Source: Flavobacteriales bacterium
Lineage (GTDB): Bacteria; Bacteroidota; Bacteroidia; NS11-12g; UBA9320
Length of the DNA: 64,000 nucleotides
Direction: 5' to 3'
Assembly (NCBI GenBank): GCA_020635455.1
Contig: JACJZT010000002.1
Span: 372,001 to 436,000 of the forward strand
Within the stretch, counting starts at the first letter, position 1. Each line of letters begins with the position of its first letter. Below are positions 1-8,670 of the stretch, piece after piece. The notes beneath the pieces were generated by a model that ran no database searches, was not told the DNA's origin, and saw only the letters and a program-made list of their open reading frames with translations. A program made the translations under genes and the position numbers.

Positions 1-327
1 AACCAACTGAAGTGCATCTTGAAATTTCAAGGTTTTATTTGCAACCAAAGCAGAAAATTCTCCCAGTGAATGTCCTGCAACCATATCCGGTGAAAAATTA
101 TCGATCACAGAAGCTTTTGCAACCGAATGAAGAAATATTGCCGGTTGAGTGATCCGCGTTGCTTTCAGGGATTCGGCCGTTCCTTCAAACATTTCATAAC
201 GGATGCTGAATCCCAGGATCTCATCAGCCATATCAAACATTTTTTTTACGGATACGGATGATTCGTACAGGTCTTTGCCCATACCCGGAAATTGCGACCC
301 CTGACCGGGGAATATATATGCTTTCAT
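1..327 (-). CDS. fabD: Malonyl-CoA:ACP transacylase FabD, 5' part only
   Basis: FabD moves malonyl groups from CoA to acyl carrier protein to feed fatty acid elongation in the cytosol. The first 109 codons are present; the remainder lies beyond the left edge. The N-terminus has the family's GQGSQ oxyanion-loop motif, and the nucleophile elbow GHSLGE is at about residue 85-90, where the active serine is expected in a protein of roughly 290-300 residues. The ATG at 327 opens directly into MKAYIFPGQGSQ, the usual start for this family in Bacteroidota. No partner fatty acid gene is visible upstream. The assignment is secure; only completeness is unknown. Confidence 0.93.
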   Translation of the reverse strand, partial: MKAYIFPGQGSQFPGMGKDLYESSVSVKKMFDMADEILGFSIRYEMFEGTAESLKATRITQPAIFLHSVAKASVIDNFSPDMVAGHSLGEFSALVANKTLKFQDALQLV

Positions 328-545
328 TTAAGTATAAAGTTTATTACAGCAATATTAAGGCATAGGTTTCGTATGACAAAAAAGACACCTATGAATTATT
401 AAGAATATGATACCGATTAATAAAAAGGATGTATTAAAAAAAGTTTAAAAAACTCATAATGATCAGGTACCAAATCGAATGCACTGCTAATTTCCATGTA
501 ACGGATAAAACAGATTGGTTTGCAATTATTTCAATGTAAATATAT

Positions 546-953
546 TTAGATCGACTCGAAATGAAAATCTGCCTCTCCGGACCTTTCTGCATTCTTATAT
601 CGGACCTTATAATTTTGTCCCTTAAATTTTAATTTGAATTCACCGGTACTCATCTTTCTTTTTGCAACCTTTTTAACAGATTTCCTGATCAAATAATTAA
701 TATTCTTTTGGGGAATTCCTTTAATTCCATTAAAACTTACACTGTTGTCGGGGACATACCATCCTGAATACCCAGGGCCATTGCAAATTAAAGTATCACA
801 TTGGGGATCAAATTGATACTTTACAGAATTATATTTAAAACCACCAGGAATCTTTTTCCCACCGTGAAGCGAAACATATATGCATCGTGATTGGGCAAAA
901 ATAGAACCGATAGTGAAGATCGATAAAAATAATAGCAGATTAATTCTTTTCAT
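546..953 (-). CDS. Secreted hypothetical protein, 135 aa
   Basis: I do not recognise this family. Residues 1-20 form a clear Sec signal peptide (basic MKR, hydrophobic LLLFLSIFTIGSIF, then AQ cleavage context). The mature part is about 115 residues, basic, with three cysteines (after the signal, then a C..DTLIC pair) that could form disulfides. Gly, Tyr and Lys are frequent and no sorting domain is seen. It is probably a small soluble periplasmic protein. It stands alone between fabD and an MbnP-like lipoprotein gene. A TAAACGTTTA palindrome lies about 80 bp upstream of the start. Confidence 0.6.
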   Translation of the reverse strand: MKRINLLLFLSIFTIGSIFAQSRCIYVSLHGGKKIPGGFKYNSVKYQFDPQCDTLICNGPGYSGWYVPDNSVSFNGIKGIPQKNINYLIRKSVKKVAKRKMSTGEFKLKFKGQNYKVRYKNAERSGEADFHFESI

Positions 954-1028
954 TATTAAATGTGTAAATCTCGTTTATTTCTTGTTACAAAAATTACGTT
1001 GAATCAAATAAAACTCAATCAATAGTAT

Positions 1029-1043
1029 TATAAACGTTTAATT
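1029..1043 (+). promoter_or_regulatory. Palindrome-containing 15-mer, copy 1 of 3
   Basis: The sequence TATAAACGTTTAATT contains the perfect 10-bp palindrome TAAACGTTTA. The same 15-mer recurs at 12039-12053 and 32149-32163. This copy lies between the MbnP-like gene and the secreted protein gene, upstream of the latter. Its function is unknown; it could be a regulator site. Confidence 0.35.
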
Positions 1044-1069
1044 ATAAGAAATCGAATGCTTAATAATGT

Positions 1070-1831
1070 TTATTCAGGCAATATCGACTTAAATGAAAAC
1101 ATCTTTGAGATGTTATCGGCTACTTTTACGCTATTGTCATTCGGGGCGTGTATGTCGTTAAACTGATGAATATCGATCACATTCTTTGCATTGAATACTT
1201 TATAGATATCGGCCTGTAGTGTAAGTATATTTTGTTTTTCCAGTAAATAAGGAGTTTTAAAGGAGAGCCTGATGGTTCTGAAATTTTTATACGGATCCAA
1301 ATAACCTCCTACATGATATATTACAGTATTAACCTGCGGTGATGTCGCTTCAAATTTAAAGTTAACGTACCCCATGATCATTCCCCAATACATAGGACTT
1401 GTAAAAAATCCGGAAAGCAAATTGTTTACAGAAGTCAATGAATCTTCAATACCAATGGTAAATTCTATTGAGTTAACGTAGTACTTCACCCCTTCCTGCG
1501 GAGTGGTAAAGGATATGTCTTCGGGATAAAATTTCTTCTCTTCATGGTTGTACATATAGTATTCATGGTCTGCATCGATTTGTACGCTGTCTTCCGTAAA
1601 CAGTTTTAAATGATTGATGTGGTAGATCAACCTGCTTGGTATAAGGGTATCTGCCTTTGTAGTTGTATCAAGAACGTATACAGAATTTAATATGAAATCC
1701 GTATCGCCCCATATGTGCTCGATCTTTAATTTTACAACTTGCTTAAAGGGTTTGGGATCATCATCCTTACAGGATTGAAACATAACTGCCATGCCTATTA
1801 TGGCCATTAAACTTTTAACAAATACTTTCAT
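1070..1831 (-). CDS. MbnP-like domain lipoprotein
   Basis: The protein is predicted to be exported and lipidated. Starting at the second Met (MKVFVKSLMAII) gives a type II signal peptide ending in a FQSC lipobox, which is better than the Met six codons upstream. The rest (about 230 residues) follows the pattern of the MbnP-like family common in Bacteroidota: an opening beta strand VKLKIEHIWG, an internal YHINHLKL strand, a SIEFTIGIEDS strand, a YWGMIMGYVNFKFE segment with aromatic residues, and a late GGYLDPYKNFRTI strand. In methanotroph-type operons MbnP partners the di-heme enzyme MbnH and is linked to copper. No MbnH-type cytochrome peroxidase is adjacent here, so the role is open. Confidence 0.62.
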   Translation of the reverse strand: MKVFVKSLMAIIGMAVMFQSCKDDDPKPFKQVVKLKIEHIWGDTDFILNSVYVLDTTTKADTLIPSRLIYHINHLKLFTEDSVQIDADHEYYMYNHEEKKFYPEDISFTTPQEGVKYYVNSIEFTIGIEDSLTSVNNLLSGFFTSPMYWGMIMGYVNFKFEATSPQVNTVIYHVGGYLDPYKNFRTIRLSFKTPYLLEKQNILTLQADIYKVFNAKNVIDIHQFNDIHAPNDNSVKVADNISKMFSFKSILPE

Positions 1832-1984
1832 AGCTTTAAACCATAACAAAGATACTTACATTAATCTTTAAATTGCGTGATGAAAGTAACATTTCACAGT
1901 AATTTAATAGGGATAAAAATCATAAAAAAAAATAACTGCCCGGCAATAAGAATAAAAAAATAGAATTATTTTAGCCACCGATTC

Positions 1985-2626
1985 ATGCAGGAGTTTTTTG
2001 AGTTAGTTACTAAACTTTTCATACCCGAAAATCTGATTAAATTGGGTGGCGTAGGCTTACTATTGTTTATTGTGTTTGCTGAAACCGGCTTATTCGTTGG
2101 CTTCTTTTTACCTGGTGACTCGCTTTTATTTACGGCAGGAATTCTTTGCCGAATGCATGTTCTTGATGTAAGCATTTTAACCTTAATGATCGGGTTGAAT
2201 CTGGCGGCCATAACTGGTAATTTAACCGGATATTATTTTGGAAAACGAATGGGCCCGAGACTTTTTACACGAAATGATTCCTGGATCTTTAAAAAACGTT
2301 ATGTAACGCTTACCAAGACCTTTTACGACAAACATGGAGGCAAAGCATTGATTTTGGGCAGATTTCTTCCAATTATACGAACGTTTGCGCCTATATTGAG
2401 CGGTGTGATCGAAATGAACCTAAAGACTTTTTTCACGTATACCTTCATTGGTTCCATTTTATGGACAAGTGCCATGACCCTCTCTGCTTATTATTTATCA
2501 AAAATAATTCCGGGACTTGAAGACCATCTTGGTTTGGTTGTATTATTTCTGATAGTTATTACGGCCATACCCGTCATTACTACTTACAGAAAAGAAAGAA
2601 GGGAAATGAATCAGAAGAATCTTTAA
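1985..2626 (+). CDS. DedA/VTT-family inner-membrane protein
   Basis: DedA proteins are polytopic inner-membrane proteins. Some flip undecaprenyl phosphate or phosphatidylethanolamine, and many affect the proton motive force and envelope stress resistance. The 213 residues match the family size. Visible hallmarks are the acidic re-entrant loop ETGLFVGFFLPGDSLLF (residues 33-49) and the conserved basic segment GRFLPIIRTFAPILSG (about residues 125-140), each next to hydrophobic helices, with a final TM at about 180-200 and a basic tail. The ATG follows an AT-rich leader. The gene is monocistronic, divergent from the MbnP-like gene and convergent with pckA. The specific lipid substrate cannot be read from the sequence. 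Confidence 0.88.
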   Translation: MQEFFELVTKLFIPENLIKLGGVGLLLFIVFAETGLFVGFFLPGDSLLFTAGILCRMHVLDVSILTLMIGLNLAAITGNLTGYYFGKRMGPRLFTRNDSWIFKKRYVTLTKTFYDKHGGKALILGRFLPIIRTFAPILSGVIEMNLKTFFTYTFIGSILWTSAMTLSAYYLSKIIPGLEDHLGLVVLFLIVITAIPVITTYRKERREMNQKNL

Positions 2627-2726
2627 TCTTTTATCGCAGTCCCCTGCACCATTTTTATTTAACCATATGACTGTAAACAGGAAGTGTGATGGTATTCCAA
2701 TCGGTTCACAAAATTCGCATAACAAA

Positions 2727-2749
2727 AAAGTCCGGGAGTTCCGGACTTT
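2727..2749 (-). terminator. Intrinsic terminator of pckA
   Basis: A perfect 9-bp stem (AAAGTCCGG / CCGGACTTT) closes a 5-nt loop. On the minus strand it is followed by a run of six T, so it fits termination of pckA, whose stop codon is 23 bp away. It could also slow read-through from the convergent dedA gene. Confidence 0.85.
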
Positions 2750-2771
2750 CCTGTTTTAAAAAAAAGATCTA

Positions 2772-4367
2772 TTACGCAGTTGCAGTTGCTTTTGGAGCAG
2801 CGTTCAAAATTTCCTGACTGCATCCATCTGCATATTGTTCGAAGTTCTTATTGAACAAATTTGCGAGGTGGTTGGCCTTTGAATCATACTCATCACCATT
2901 GGCCCAGGTGTTTCTGGGATTTAGAAGCTCGGAAGGAACCTCAGGACAGGTAAGGGGAATAGACAATCCAAAGATCGGGTGTTTGATGTATTCAACATTA
3001 TTCAATTTACCCTCCAATGCCGCTGTGATCATTGCTCTGGTAAAGGACAGTTTCATTCGGGAACCTACACCATAAGCTCCTCCACTCCAGCCGGTATTGA
3101 TCAGCCATACGTTAACCTGAGGGTTTTCGTTTAATTTTTTACCGAGCATTTCGGCATATCTGGCCGGATGTAAAGGCAGGAATGCTTTTCCAAAACATGC
3201 AGAAAAGGTTGCCTGTGGTTCGGTGATCCCTGCTTCAGTTCCCGCTACCTTAGCCGTATACCCTGAGATAAAGTGGTACATCGCCTGGCCGGGAGAAAGT
3301 TTGGATACAGGAGGCAACACACCGAAAGCGTCCGCTGTAAGAAAAAATATGTTTTCAGGTGAATTTCCTACTGAAGGAATGGCAATGTTGTCGATGTAAT
3401 CGATCGGATATGCCACACGGGTGTTTTCAGTAACGGATATATCTTCAAAATTGACCTGATTCGTGTTTGGAAAAAACCTCACATTTTCTACAAGTGCACC
3501 GGATTTTATGGCGTTCCAGATTTGAGGCTCCTTTTCCTCTGTAAGATCAACGCATTTAGCATAGCAACCTCCTTCAAAATTAAAAATGGTGTTGTTTGCC
3601 CAGCCATGTTCATCGTCACCGATCAGTTTTCTTTTTGGATCTGCTGAAAGCGTTGTTTTACCGGTTCCCGATAATCCAAAGAATACGCTGGTATCGTTCT
3701 TGGCTCCGATATTGGCTGAACAATGCATCGATAATACATTTTTCTGATGTGGCAATACATAATTCAATACAGTGAAAATTCCCTTTTTGATCTCACCAGT
3801 GTATCCCGATCCTCCAATAAGGATTATTTTTTGAGTAAAATTGATAATGGTAAAATTGTGTTGTCTTGTTCCATCTATTTCAGGATTTGCTCTGAAAGAA
3901 GGAGAAGCAATGATTAACCATTCAGGGTCTTCTACATCCAGTTCATTTTTTTCGGGACGTAAGAATAAATTATTGGCAAATATGTTCTGATATGCCGACT
4001 CGGTAACAACTTCAATATTGGTTCTGTAGGCAGGGTCTGCACAGGCATAGGCATGTCTTACAAATAATTCCTTACCTTTAATATGTTGAAGCACTTTGGC
4101 ATATAGGTTGTTAAATACCTTTTCTTCCATTGGGTGGTTAACTTCACCCCACCAAACGGAGTCTCTGGTGGTATCGTCCATGACTACATACTTATCTTTA
4201 GGACTTCTACCTGTAAATTCTCCGGTATCGGCTGCAAAGGCTCCGGTATCGGTCAATTGCCCTTCATTGTTTTGCAGGGCTACGTCGATGAGTTCTTCAA
4301 CACTTAGCTGGATATGTGCCTTTGAAGAATTCTCAATAATACTTTTTACTACTGGGTGATGTTTCAT
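2772..4367 (-). CDS. pckA: Phosphoenolpyruvate carboxykinase (ATP)
   Basis: PckA converts oxaloacetate plus ATP to PEP, CO2 and ADP, the first committed step of gluconeogenesis. The 531-residue protein is of normal length. It has the nucleotide P-loop GLSGTGKTT at about residues 230-238, the downstream metal/kinase motif GDDEHGW, the substrate-site segment GGSGYTGEIKKG, and the ENTRVAYPI and NTGWSGGAYGVGSRM blocks. I chose the ATG at 4367 (MKHHPVV) rather than the one at 4400: the upstream codon overlaps the candidate -7 element at 4398-4405, and the conserved protein begins after it. The gene is monocistronic with its own promoter and a strong terminator. Confidence 0.95.
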   Translation of the reverse strand: MKHHPVVKSIIENSSKAHIQLSVEELIDVALQNNEGQLTDTGAFAADTGEFTGRSPKDKYVVMDDTTRDSVWWGEVNHPMEEKVFNNLYAKVLQHIKGKELFVRHAYACADPAYRTNIEVVTESAYQNIFANNLFLRPEKNELDVEDPEWLIIASPSFRANPEIDGTRQHNFTIINFTQKIILIGGSGYTGEIKKGIFTVLNYVLPHQKNVLSMHCSANIGAKNDTSVFFGLSGTGKTTLSADPKRKLIGDDEHGWANNTIFNFEGGCYAKCVDLTEEKEPQIWNAIKSGALVENVRFFPNTNQVNFEDISVTENTRVAYPIDYIDNIAIPSVGNSPENIFFLTADAFGVLPPVSKLSPGQAMYHFISGYTAKVAGTEAGITEPQATFSACFGKAFLPLHPARYAEMLGKKLNENPQVNVWLINTGWSGGAYGVGSRMKLSFTRAMITAALEGKLNNVEYIKHPIFGLSIPLTCPEVPSELLNPRNTWANGDEYDSKANHLANLFNKNFEQYADGCSQEILNAAPKATATA

Positions 4368-4397
4368 TAATAAAATGTTATTTTTTTTTGAGGACTG

Positions 4398-4431
4398 CAA
4401 AATTAATTAAAAAGGGTAAGGATTAAACAAA
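4398..4431 (-). promoter_or_regulatory. Candidate promoter of pckA
   Basis: On the minus strand a TTTG (4431-4428) is followed 22 nt later by TAATTTTG (4405-4398), matching the Bacteroidota TAnnTTTG -7 box. The spacer is one base longer than the usual 19-21. The predicted leader to the ATG at 4367 is about 25-30 nt. Confidence 0.5.
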
Positions 4432-4542
4432 ATATCTGCACAAAACACTGATTTTTACACAGATTAACAATTTATAATTATTCAAAAGAAGATGGTCTAA
4501 TGGTATGGATTGTTTTTAATAAACTATCTGAAGATTTCTGAC

Positions 4543-4887
4543 TTATCCGCGTCTGGCTTTAAAACCTTTTGCCTGAAGAAAAGCGACTGCTTTATCGATA
4601 AGGTCTCCCTGAAGTACGATTTCTTCATTTTTTACACTCCCACCAACCCCGCAATGGACCTTAAGTTCTTTAGAAAGCTTTTCCATTTCGTCTTGTGTTC
4701 CTTTAAAACGCTGAATCAGTGTAGCTTTTTTACCAGCCCTTCCCTGGGAGGATATTCGGACAATCAGGTCCTGTTTTACATCCTTATGCCCAGACTCGTC
4801 AAAAAGTCCTGACAGGCTTTCAAAAGGTAAATTCTCGGGATGAGTACTGTAAACTATACCGCCCTTTTCTCTGTTCTTCTTAGGCAT
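4543..4887 (-). CDS. SUI1/YciH-family translation initiation factor
   Basis: This is a homologue of eukaryotic eIF1. Bacterial YciH-type proteins are thought to discriminate against abnormal initiation complexes on the 30S subunit. The 114-residue protein has a short basic N-terminal tail (MPKKNREKGG) and then the SUI1 fold: the strand VRISSQGRAGKKATLI with the conserved loop before QRFKG, the helix MEKLSKELK, the invariant GVGGSVKNEEIVLQGD segment, and a closing helix ending in GFKARR. The ATG at 4887 opens the known family start; the extra upstream in-frame region overlaps rplS and its promoter. It is divergent from rplS, a ribosomal gene, which suits its role. Confidence 0.9.
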   Translation of the reverse strand: MPKKNREKGGIVYSTHPENLPFESLSGLFDESGHKDVKQDLIVRISSQGRAGKKATLIQRFKGTQDEMEKLSKELKVHCGVGGSVKNEEIVLQGDLIDKAVAFLQAKGFKARRG

Positions 4888-4918
4888 GGAAATACTTTGC
4901 AAAGAATGTATAATTTTA

Positions 4919-4949
4919 TTTGTTTTCAAATAATTAAATGATAATTTTG
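4919..4949 (+). promoter_or_regulatory. Promoter of rplS
   Basis: TTTG (4919-4922), a 19-nt spacer and TAATTTTG (4942-4949) match the Bacteroidota housekeeping consensus exactly. The predicted start site is about 15 nt before the rplS ATG at 4969. Confidence 0.8.
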
Positions 4950-4968
4950 CAGCCTTTAAAAAAAGATT

Positions 4969-5313
4969 ATGGATTTGATTAAGCATGTAGAATCGGGTTT
5001 CAGGAAGTCAGACATACCGGATTTCATTGCCGGTGACACGGTTAGCGTTCACTATAAAATTAAAGAAGGTAATAAAGAAAGGATTCAGCAGTTTCAGGGT
5101 GTTGTTCTTCAACGACGCAATAACGGTATCGCTGAAACCTTTACCGTTAGAAAAATTTCCGGTGGTATTGGAGTTGAGCGTATCTTCCCGATCAACAGCC
5201 CGAACATTGATAAAATAGAGGTCCTTAGAAAAGGTAAGGTCAGAAGAGCCAGATTGTTCTATTTGAGAAGCAAAGTTGGTAAGGCCGCCAGGATCAAAGA
5301 AAGAAGAATCTAA
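4969..5313 (+). CDS. rplS: 50S ribosomal protein L19
   Basis: L19 lies at the 30S-50S interface of the ribosome. All 114 residues match the family: the SH3-like core with FIAGDTVSVHYKIKEG, the loop GNKERIQQFQGVVLQRRN, then ETFTVRKISGGIGVERIFPINSPNI and the basic C-terminus RRARLFYLRSKVGKAARIKE. It has its own consensus promoter and an intrinsic terminator immediately after the stop, so it is expressed alone rather than with trmD/rimM as in many other bacteria. Confidence 0.97.
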   Translation: MDLIKHVESGFRKSDIPDFIAGDTVSVHYKIKEGNKERIQQFQGVVLQRRNNGIAETFTVRKISGGIGVERIFPINSPNIDKIEVLRKGKVRRARLFYLRSKVGKAARIKERRI

Positions 5314-5334
5314 GTTTATTCAATACAATAGAGT

Positions 5335-5361
5335 AAAGCCCGGTAAGCATTATCGGGCTTT
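5335..5361 (+). terminator. Intrinsic terminator of rplS
   Basis: An 8-bp perfect stem (AAAGCCCG / CGGGCTTT) with an 11-nt loop runs into a T-rich tail, 22 bp after the rplS stop. It abuts the stop codon of the convergent VWA gene. Confidence 0.85.
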
Positions 5362-6870
5362 TTATTTGGGTTCTATTCTGGAATTCAGCATGATCTCGTT
5401 TACAAGGGTGTTCATGGCTTCTTCCCTGGTCTTGATCTGAAGAAAACTGCCATTACCATTTATCGAAACTTCCCGTAAAAAGTTCAAAGCTTCCTTGTTT
5501 TTTCCAAACCCGATACAGGAAGTAATAATACGGCTCTCATCCGATTTCTGTTTGCTTAAACGATATATGGTTTTGGGGTTGAATTTTTTGGCACTGAACA
5601 AGCCATCCGATACCAGGATAAGTTGATTGTTACCACCTCCGATAAAGTTTCTTTCAGCAAGAAGATAAGCAGTTTTCATACCTTCCGACCCTTTACTTAA
5701 ACCCTTTGCATTTAGCGATTCAATAATTTTATACAAGTATTCTTTATTGTTTCCGGGGACTCCTTCAACCAAAATGTTCACACTGCTCGAGTATGTAATT
5801 ATTGTGACCAGATCTTCCTTTCGCAATACCTTCACCATATTGGCAACCGATTCTTTTAAATAAGGCAATTTTTCGGGCGTATCCATACTTCCGGAAACAT
5901 CGATCAGAAAAATAAGGTTGTTATTGGCAAATTTCTTGCTGTTGAGCTGTCCCTCATCGTCAAAATCACTCTGGTCTTCAACCTCTTCATCTACAATAAT
6001 ATCCGATGAATCCTTGTCGCTTTCCTTTACGAGGATCACATCTTTCTCTATGATTTTTTTATCTTTAAACCTCTCATTAAATTTCTTTCTCAGGCTTTCA
6101 ATATCTTTTTTTTCATCCTCTGCCGGTTCGTCCTTTAAAACGATCGGATCGTCTTTTTCGGTCAGTATCTCTTCATCATTCTCCTTAGTGTATGTATCAT
6201 CCGGGAACAATTTGAGAACCAATTTGGTATTTAGGGCACTGACATAAAAATCTTCCTCAGCGGTAAGATAACCTTCCAGACTCGTTGTAAATCTTACCCT
6301 TCGGTTTCTTTTCAAACTCAAATAAAAAACCGGTTTGGATGATCTTTCAAGCAACATTCTCTCTTCACCGGTTTTTACGATCACATCAAATCCTTTCAAG
6401 CTTTCACCCGAAATTCCATCGATAACTGAAACTTCAACATTTTCTGAAGTGCTCTTTTGTGGCTCGTTTCCCCTCAAATCAGGACATTCCATTAATGCAT
6501 CCCTATGAAAATCAACGATCTTGCCCTTGAGGGTGAGTAAAAAAGGCTTATCCGATGCCGAGATAAATATTGGGATCTCCTCCTTGAAAAAACCTCGGTT
6601 TTGTGTGTAATAAAGGATCTTGACCGAAACAACTTCACCCGGTTTTACAGCTTTTTGCGGTGTTAAGGTTTTTATGTTAACCGAGTTGCGTGTCGGGAGA
6701 AAGAAAAAGTCAGTTGAACCTGTATTGGTTATGGTATAAAACGCGGTATCGTTTTTCCATTTGTCAACGTTCCCATAATCAAAAACGCTATTGTTTACCA
6801 GTATATGAGTTTGTGAGAACACCGTAATGTTCTGTAGCAATATTGTTAATATGGACAGTGCTCTCAGCAT
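5362..6870 (-). CDS. Secreted von Willebrand factor A domain protein
   Basis: This exported protein has a metal-dependent VWA adhesion domain, and no partner is known. From the Met at 6870 it has a signal peptide (MLRALSILTILLQNITVFSQ). An Ig-like region of the DUF1573 type follows (about residues 20-125; a TITNTGSTDFFF strand and a long GEVVSVKILYYTQ strand), then a carboxypeptidase-regulatory-like beta domain and a highly acidic/basic linker (about 230-310). The VWA domain starts near residue 312 with the MIDAS motif DVSGSMD at about 319; SDG and TTS-type metal contacts follow. An alternative start at 6906 overlaps the upstream ATP-grasp gene by 14 bp. It is last in a four-gene cluster with DinB-like, NRDE and ATP-grasp genes. 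The function is unknown. Confidence 0.78.
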   Translation of the reverse strand: MLRALSILTILLQNITVFSQTHILVNNSVFDYGNVDKWKNDTAFYTITNTGSTDFFFLPTRNSVNIKTLTPQKAVKPGEVVSVKILYYTQNRGFFKEEIPIFISASDKPFLLTLKGKIVDFHRDALMECPDLRGNEPQKSTSENVEVSVIDGISGESLKGFDVIVKTGEERMLLERSSKPVFYLSLKRNRRVRFTTSLEGYLTAEEDFYVSALNTKLVLKLFPDDTYTKENDEEILTEKDDPIVLKDEPAEDEKKDIESLRKKFNERFKDKKIIEKDVILVKESDKDSSDIIVDEEVEDQSDFDDEGQLNSKKFANNNLIFLIDVSGSMDTPEKLPYLKESVANMVKVLRKEDLVTIITYSSSVNILVEGVPGNNKEYLYKIIESLNAKGLSKGSEGMKTAYLLAERNFIGGGNNQLILVSDGLFSAKKFNPKTIYRLSKQKSDESRIITSCIGFGKNKEALNFLREVSINGNGSFLQIKTREEAMNTLVNEIMLNSRIEPK

Positions 6871-6892
6871 TAAGTGACTCTTCTCTTTAACG

Positions 6893-7954
6893 TTAAGGCT
6901 TAACAAATAGTGTACCTAACTTTTTGCGATTCCTGAAATGGCCCCATAGAAGTTTGGTTATAAACCTAAAACTCAAAGGCTTAACTCCTTTTTTAATGTT
7001 CTGTACCGAAACCTGATAAATGAATCCCAATTCCCTGTACAAATCACGGTATGCCTTCAACAATGGATAATTCTTATCAAAAATATGCCCGGGATCAGAG
7101 GTTACACCATTTAATTCAAACACTTTAATGCTTTCACCTCTGGAAAATGCCTCAAGACTTTCGGCTCGAAGATCATACCTGCCATAATAAAAGCCTTTAA
7201 AAGATCCGGAGATTCGGTCAAAGACCTCATGAAGGTCATCGGTTATTAAATGGTTGGCATTTATGAATTCAGTTCCTTTGCAATGGTTACCGACGGGCTC
7301 TACTAAAACTTCCGTGTTTTTACCAGGGGTTTGATTCAATATTTCCGGAATTTCTTTTTCAAACCTCTCCATTTGAAACCAGGCTCTGGGATTATTCAAA
7401 AGCAACTGCCTTACGTTTTGCTTTCCGTCGCCGGTAACGGTAAGAAAATTTTTCATGACTATGGATCGTACGCTTCCTTTGGTTTCGTTTGGCAAACGAC
7501 CATATAAAACTCCTAACTCATAAGAATAATTAACGTATTCCTGAATTAAAAAATCAATAGCATCTTTGGCCAGTATCTCTCTGATCTGGTCAAATGTTTG
7601 AATAACAAAAACCTGATCCCCTCTTTGACCTTTGTTTGGCTTCAGGATCACCGGAAATTTGAAATTCATTCTTTGGATCTTTTCAAGGGTTTCGTCAATG
7701 TTTTCGCCACATACATGTATTTGGGTCAATGCCTTATATTTTGGATCGATATGGTCTAATATCCCAATTTTGCTTTCACCAAAAAGGCCACCAAGATCAA
7801 TTCCGGGGTTCGCAGCTGTATTAAAGTAAAAGTACCTTGCCCTGATGGCGTAATAAAGATAAACCGGAATTACAGGGATATAAAAGAAAAGCCAAGGCCA
7901 GTATTCATAATGGGTCCATTTTAAAACAAAGCGTCTCAGCCTGAAGTAATTCAT
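6893..7954 (-). CDS. ATP-grasp ligase, membrane-associated
   Basis: This is an ATP-grasp fold enzyme distantly related to D-alanine-D-alanine ligases; such enzymes join a carboxylate to an amine or thiol using ATP. A hydrophobic N-terminal segment (about residues 13-40, WPWLFFYIPVIPVYLYYAI) suggests membrane attachment. The ATP-grasp core begins near residue 95: FPVILKPNKGQRG gives the nucleotide-binding lysine, IQEYVNYSYELGVLYGR contributes the adenine-side acid residues, and ESIKVFELNGVTSDPG supplies the metal-binding E and N. The substrate is unknown. Its start overlaps the NRDE gene by 4 bp, implying translational coupling. I cannot decide whether it makes a cell-wall, peptide or small-molecule product. 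Confidence 0.75.
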   Translation of the reverse strand: MNYFRLRRFVLKWTHYEYWPWLFFYIPVIPVYLYYAIRARYFYFNTAANPGIDLGGLFGESKIGILDHIDPKYKALTQIHVCGENIDETLEKIQRMNFKFPVILKPNKGQRGDQVFVIQTFDQIREILAKDAIDFLIQEYVNYSYELGVLYGRLPNETKGSVRSIVMKNFLTVTGDGKQNVRQLLLNNPRAWFQMERFEKEIPEILNQTPGKNTEVLVEPVGNHCKGTEFINANHLITDDLHEVFDRISGSFKGFYYGRYDLRAESLEAFSRGESIKVFELNGVTSDPGHIFDKNYPLLKAYRDLYRELGFIYQVSVQNIKKGVKPLSFRFITKLLWGHFRNRKKLGTLFVKP

Positions 7955-8670
7955 GAAATTTCGAGAACTGAAAGGCTTTCTTTACCTTTTATCAGATCGG
8001 AATACATCATCTGAAAGTTTTTATCTTCCTTGACAACACAGGTAATACTAACTGTAAACACCTGTTCCCGTTTCATTCTGAGGTCGTTTTTAAGATCACC
8101 GCTTCCACCGGTATGGTGAAATCTTTTTATGGAATCGGATTCGAGATCCGGATTTGCAAATAACCATTCAGCAAACCACTTTTCGCGTTCGGCAATTATT
8201 TCTTTGCTGTATAAAGTAACAGAAGACCATATTTTTGGTCTTGTTTCATCAATGATGGTCCTGTGGATCCGTTTTCCATCCCATCTTAACTCATTGACCT
8301 TTAATTTATTTTTGCTTTCTATGATGATCAGGGTAAAGGGTTCAATTCCTTTAAGATCATAATTTACCATAAACTGATTCACATTATTGTATTCGTAAAA
8401 ATCGAGATGCACCAATCCTCTGCTTTTTCGATAAGGTGGTTTCCTCTTGTGAGAAACAAATCCCCCATTTAACAGGCATAAACAAATTCCGTTTTCGGCT
8501 GCCGATATCCAGGTGCCTTTTGAATTTGTGTCTTCAGGGTAAAGCACTTTGAGATGATTTCGATGAAAAATTGACGGATCTTTCGCAACCTCTCTAAGTA
8601 TATTTTCATCACGGTTGCTTGTTAAAATAAAATCGTTTCCGCCTTTAGGAAGGAAACTAACCGTGCACAT
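7951..8670 (-). CDS. NRDE/TANGO2-family protein
   Basis: The protein belongs to the NRDE (TANGO2) family, which has an N-terminal-nucleophile hydrolase-like fold. Eukaryotic TANGO2 is linked to lipid or heme handling, and bacterial roles are unclear. The sequence opens MCTVSFLPKGG, so Cys2 would be the exposed nucleophile after Met removal. The family signature TSNRDE follows at residues 18-23. Other typical blocks are KGTWISAAENGICLCLLNGG and the YRKSRGLVHLDFYE segment. The 240-residue length is normal. It overlaps the downstream ATP-grasp gene by 4 bp and the upstream DinB-like gene by 14 bp, so the three are probably co-translated. Confidence 0.85.
   Translation of the reverse strand: MCTVSFLPKGGNDFILTSNRDENILREVAKDPSIFHRNHLKVLYPEDTNSKGTWISAAENGICLCLLNGGFVSHKRKPPYRKSRGLVHLDFYEYNNVNQFMVNYDLKGIEPFTLIIIESKNKLKVNELRWDGKRIHRTIIDETRPKIWSSVTLYSKEIIAEREKWFAEWLFANPDLESDSIKRFHHTGGSGDLKNDLRMKREQVFTVSITCVVKEDKNFQMMYSDLIKGKESLSVLEIS

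Noticed and set aside
1966..2211. 81-codon minus-strand ORF over the DedA gene
   Set aside because: It is antisense to a conserved membrane protein; low-complexity Lys/Asn-rich sequence.
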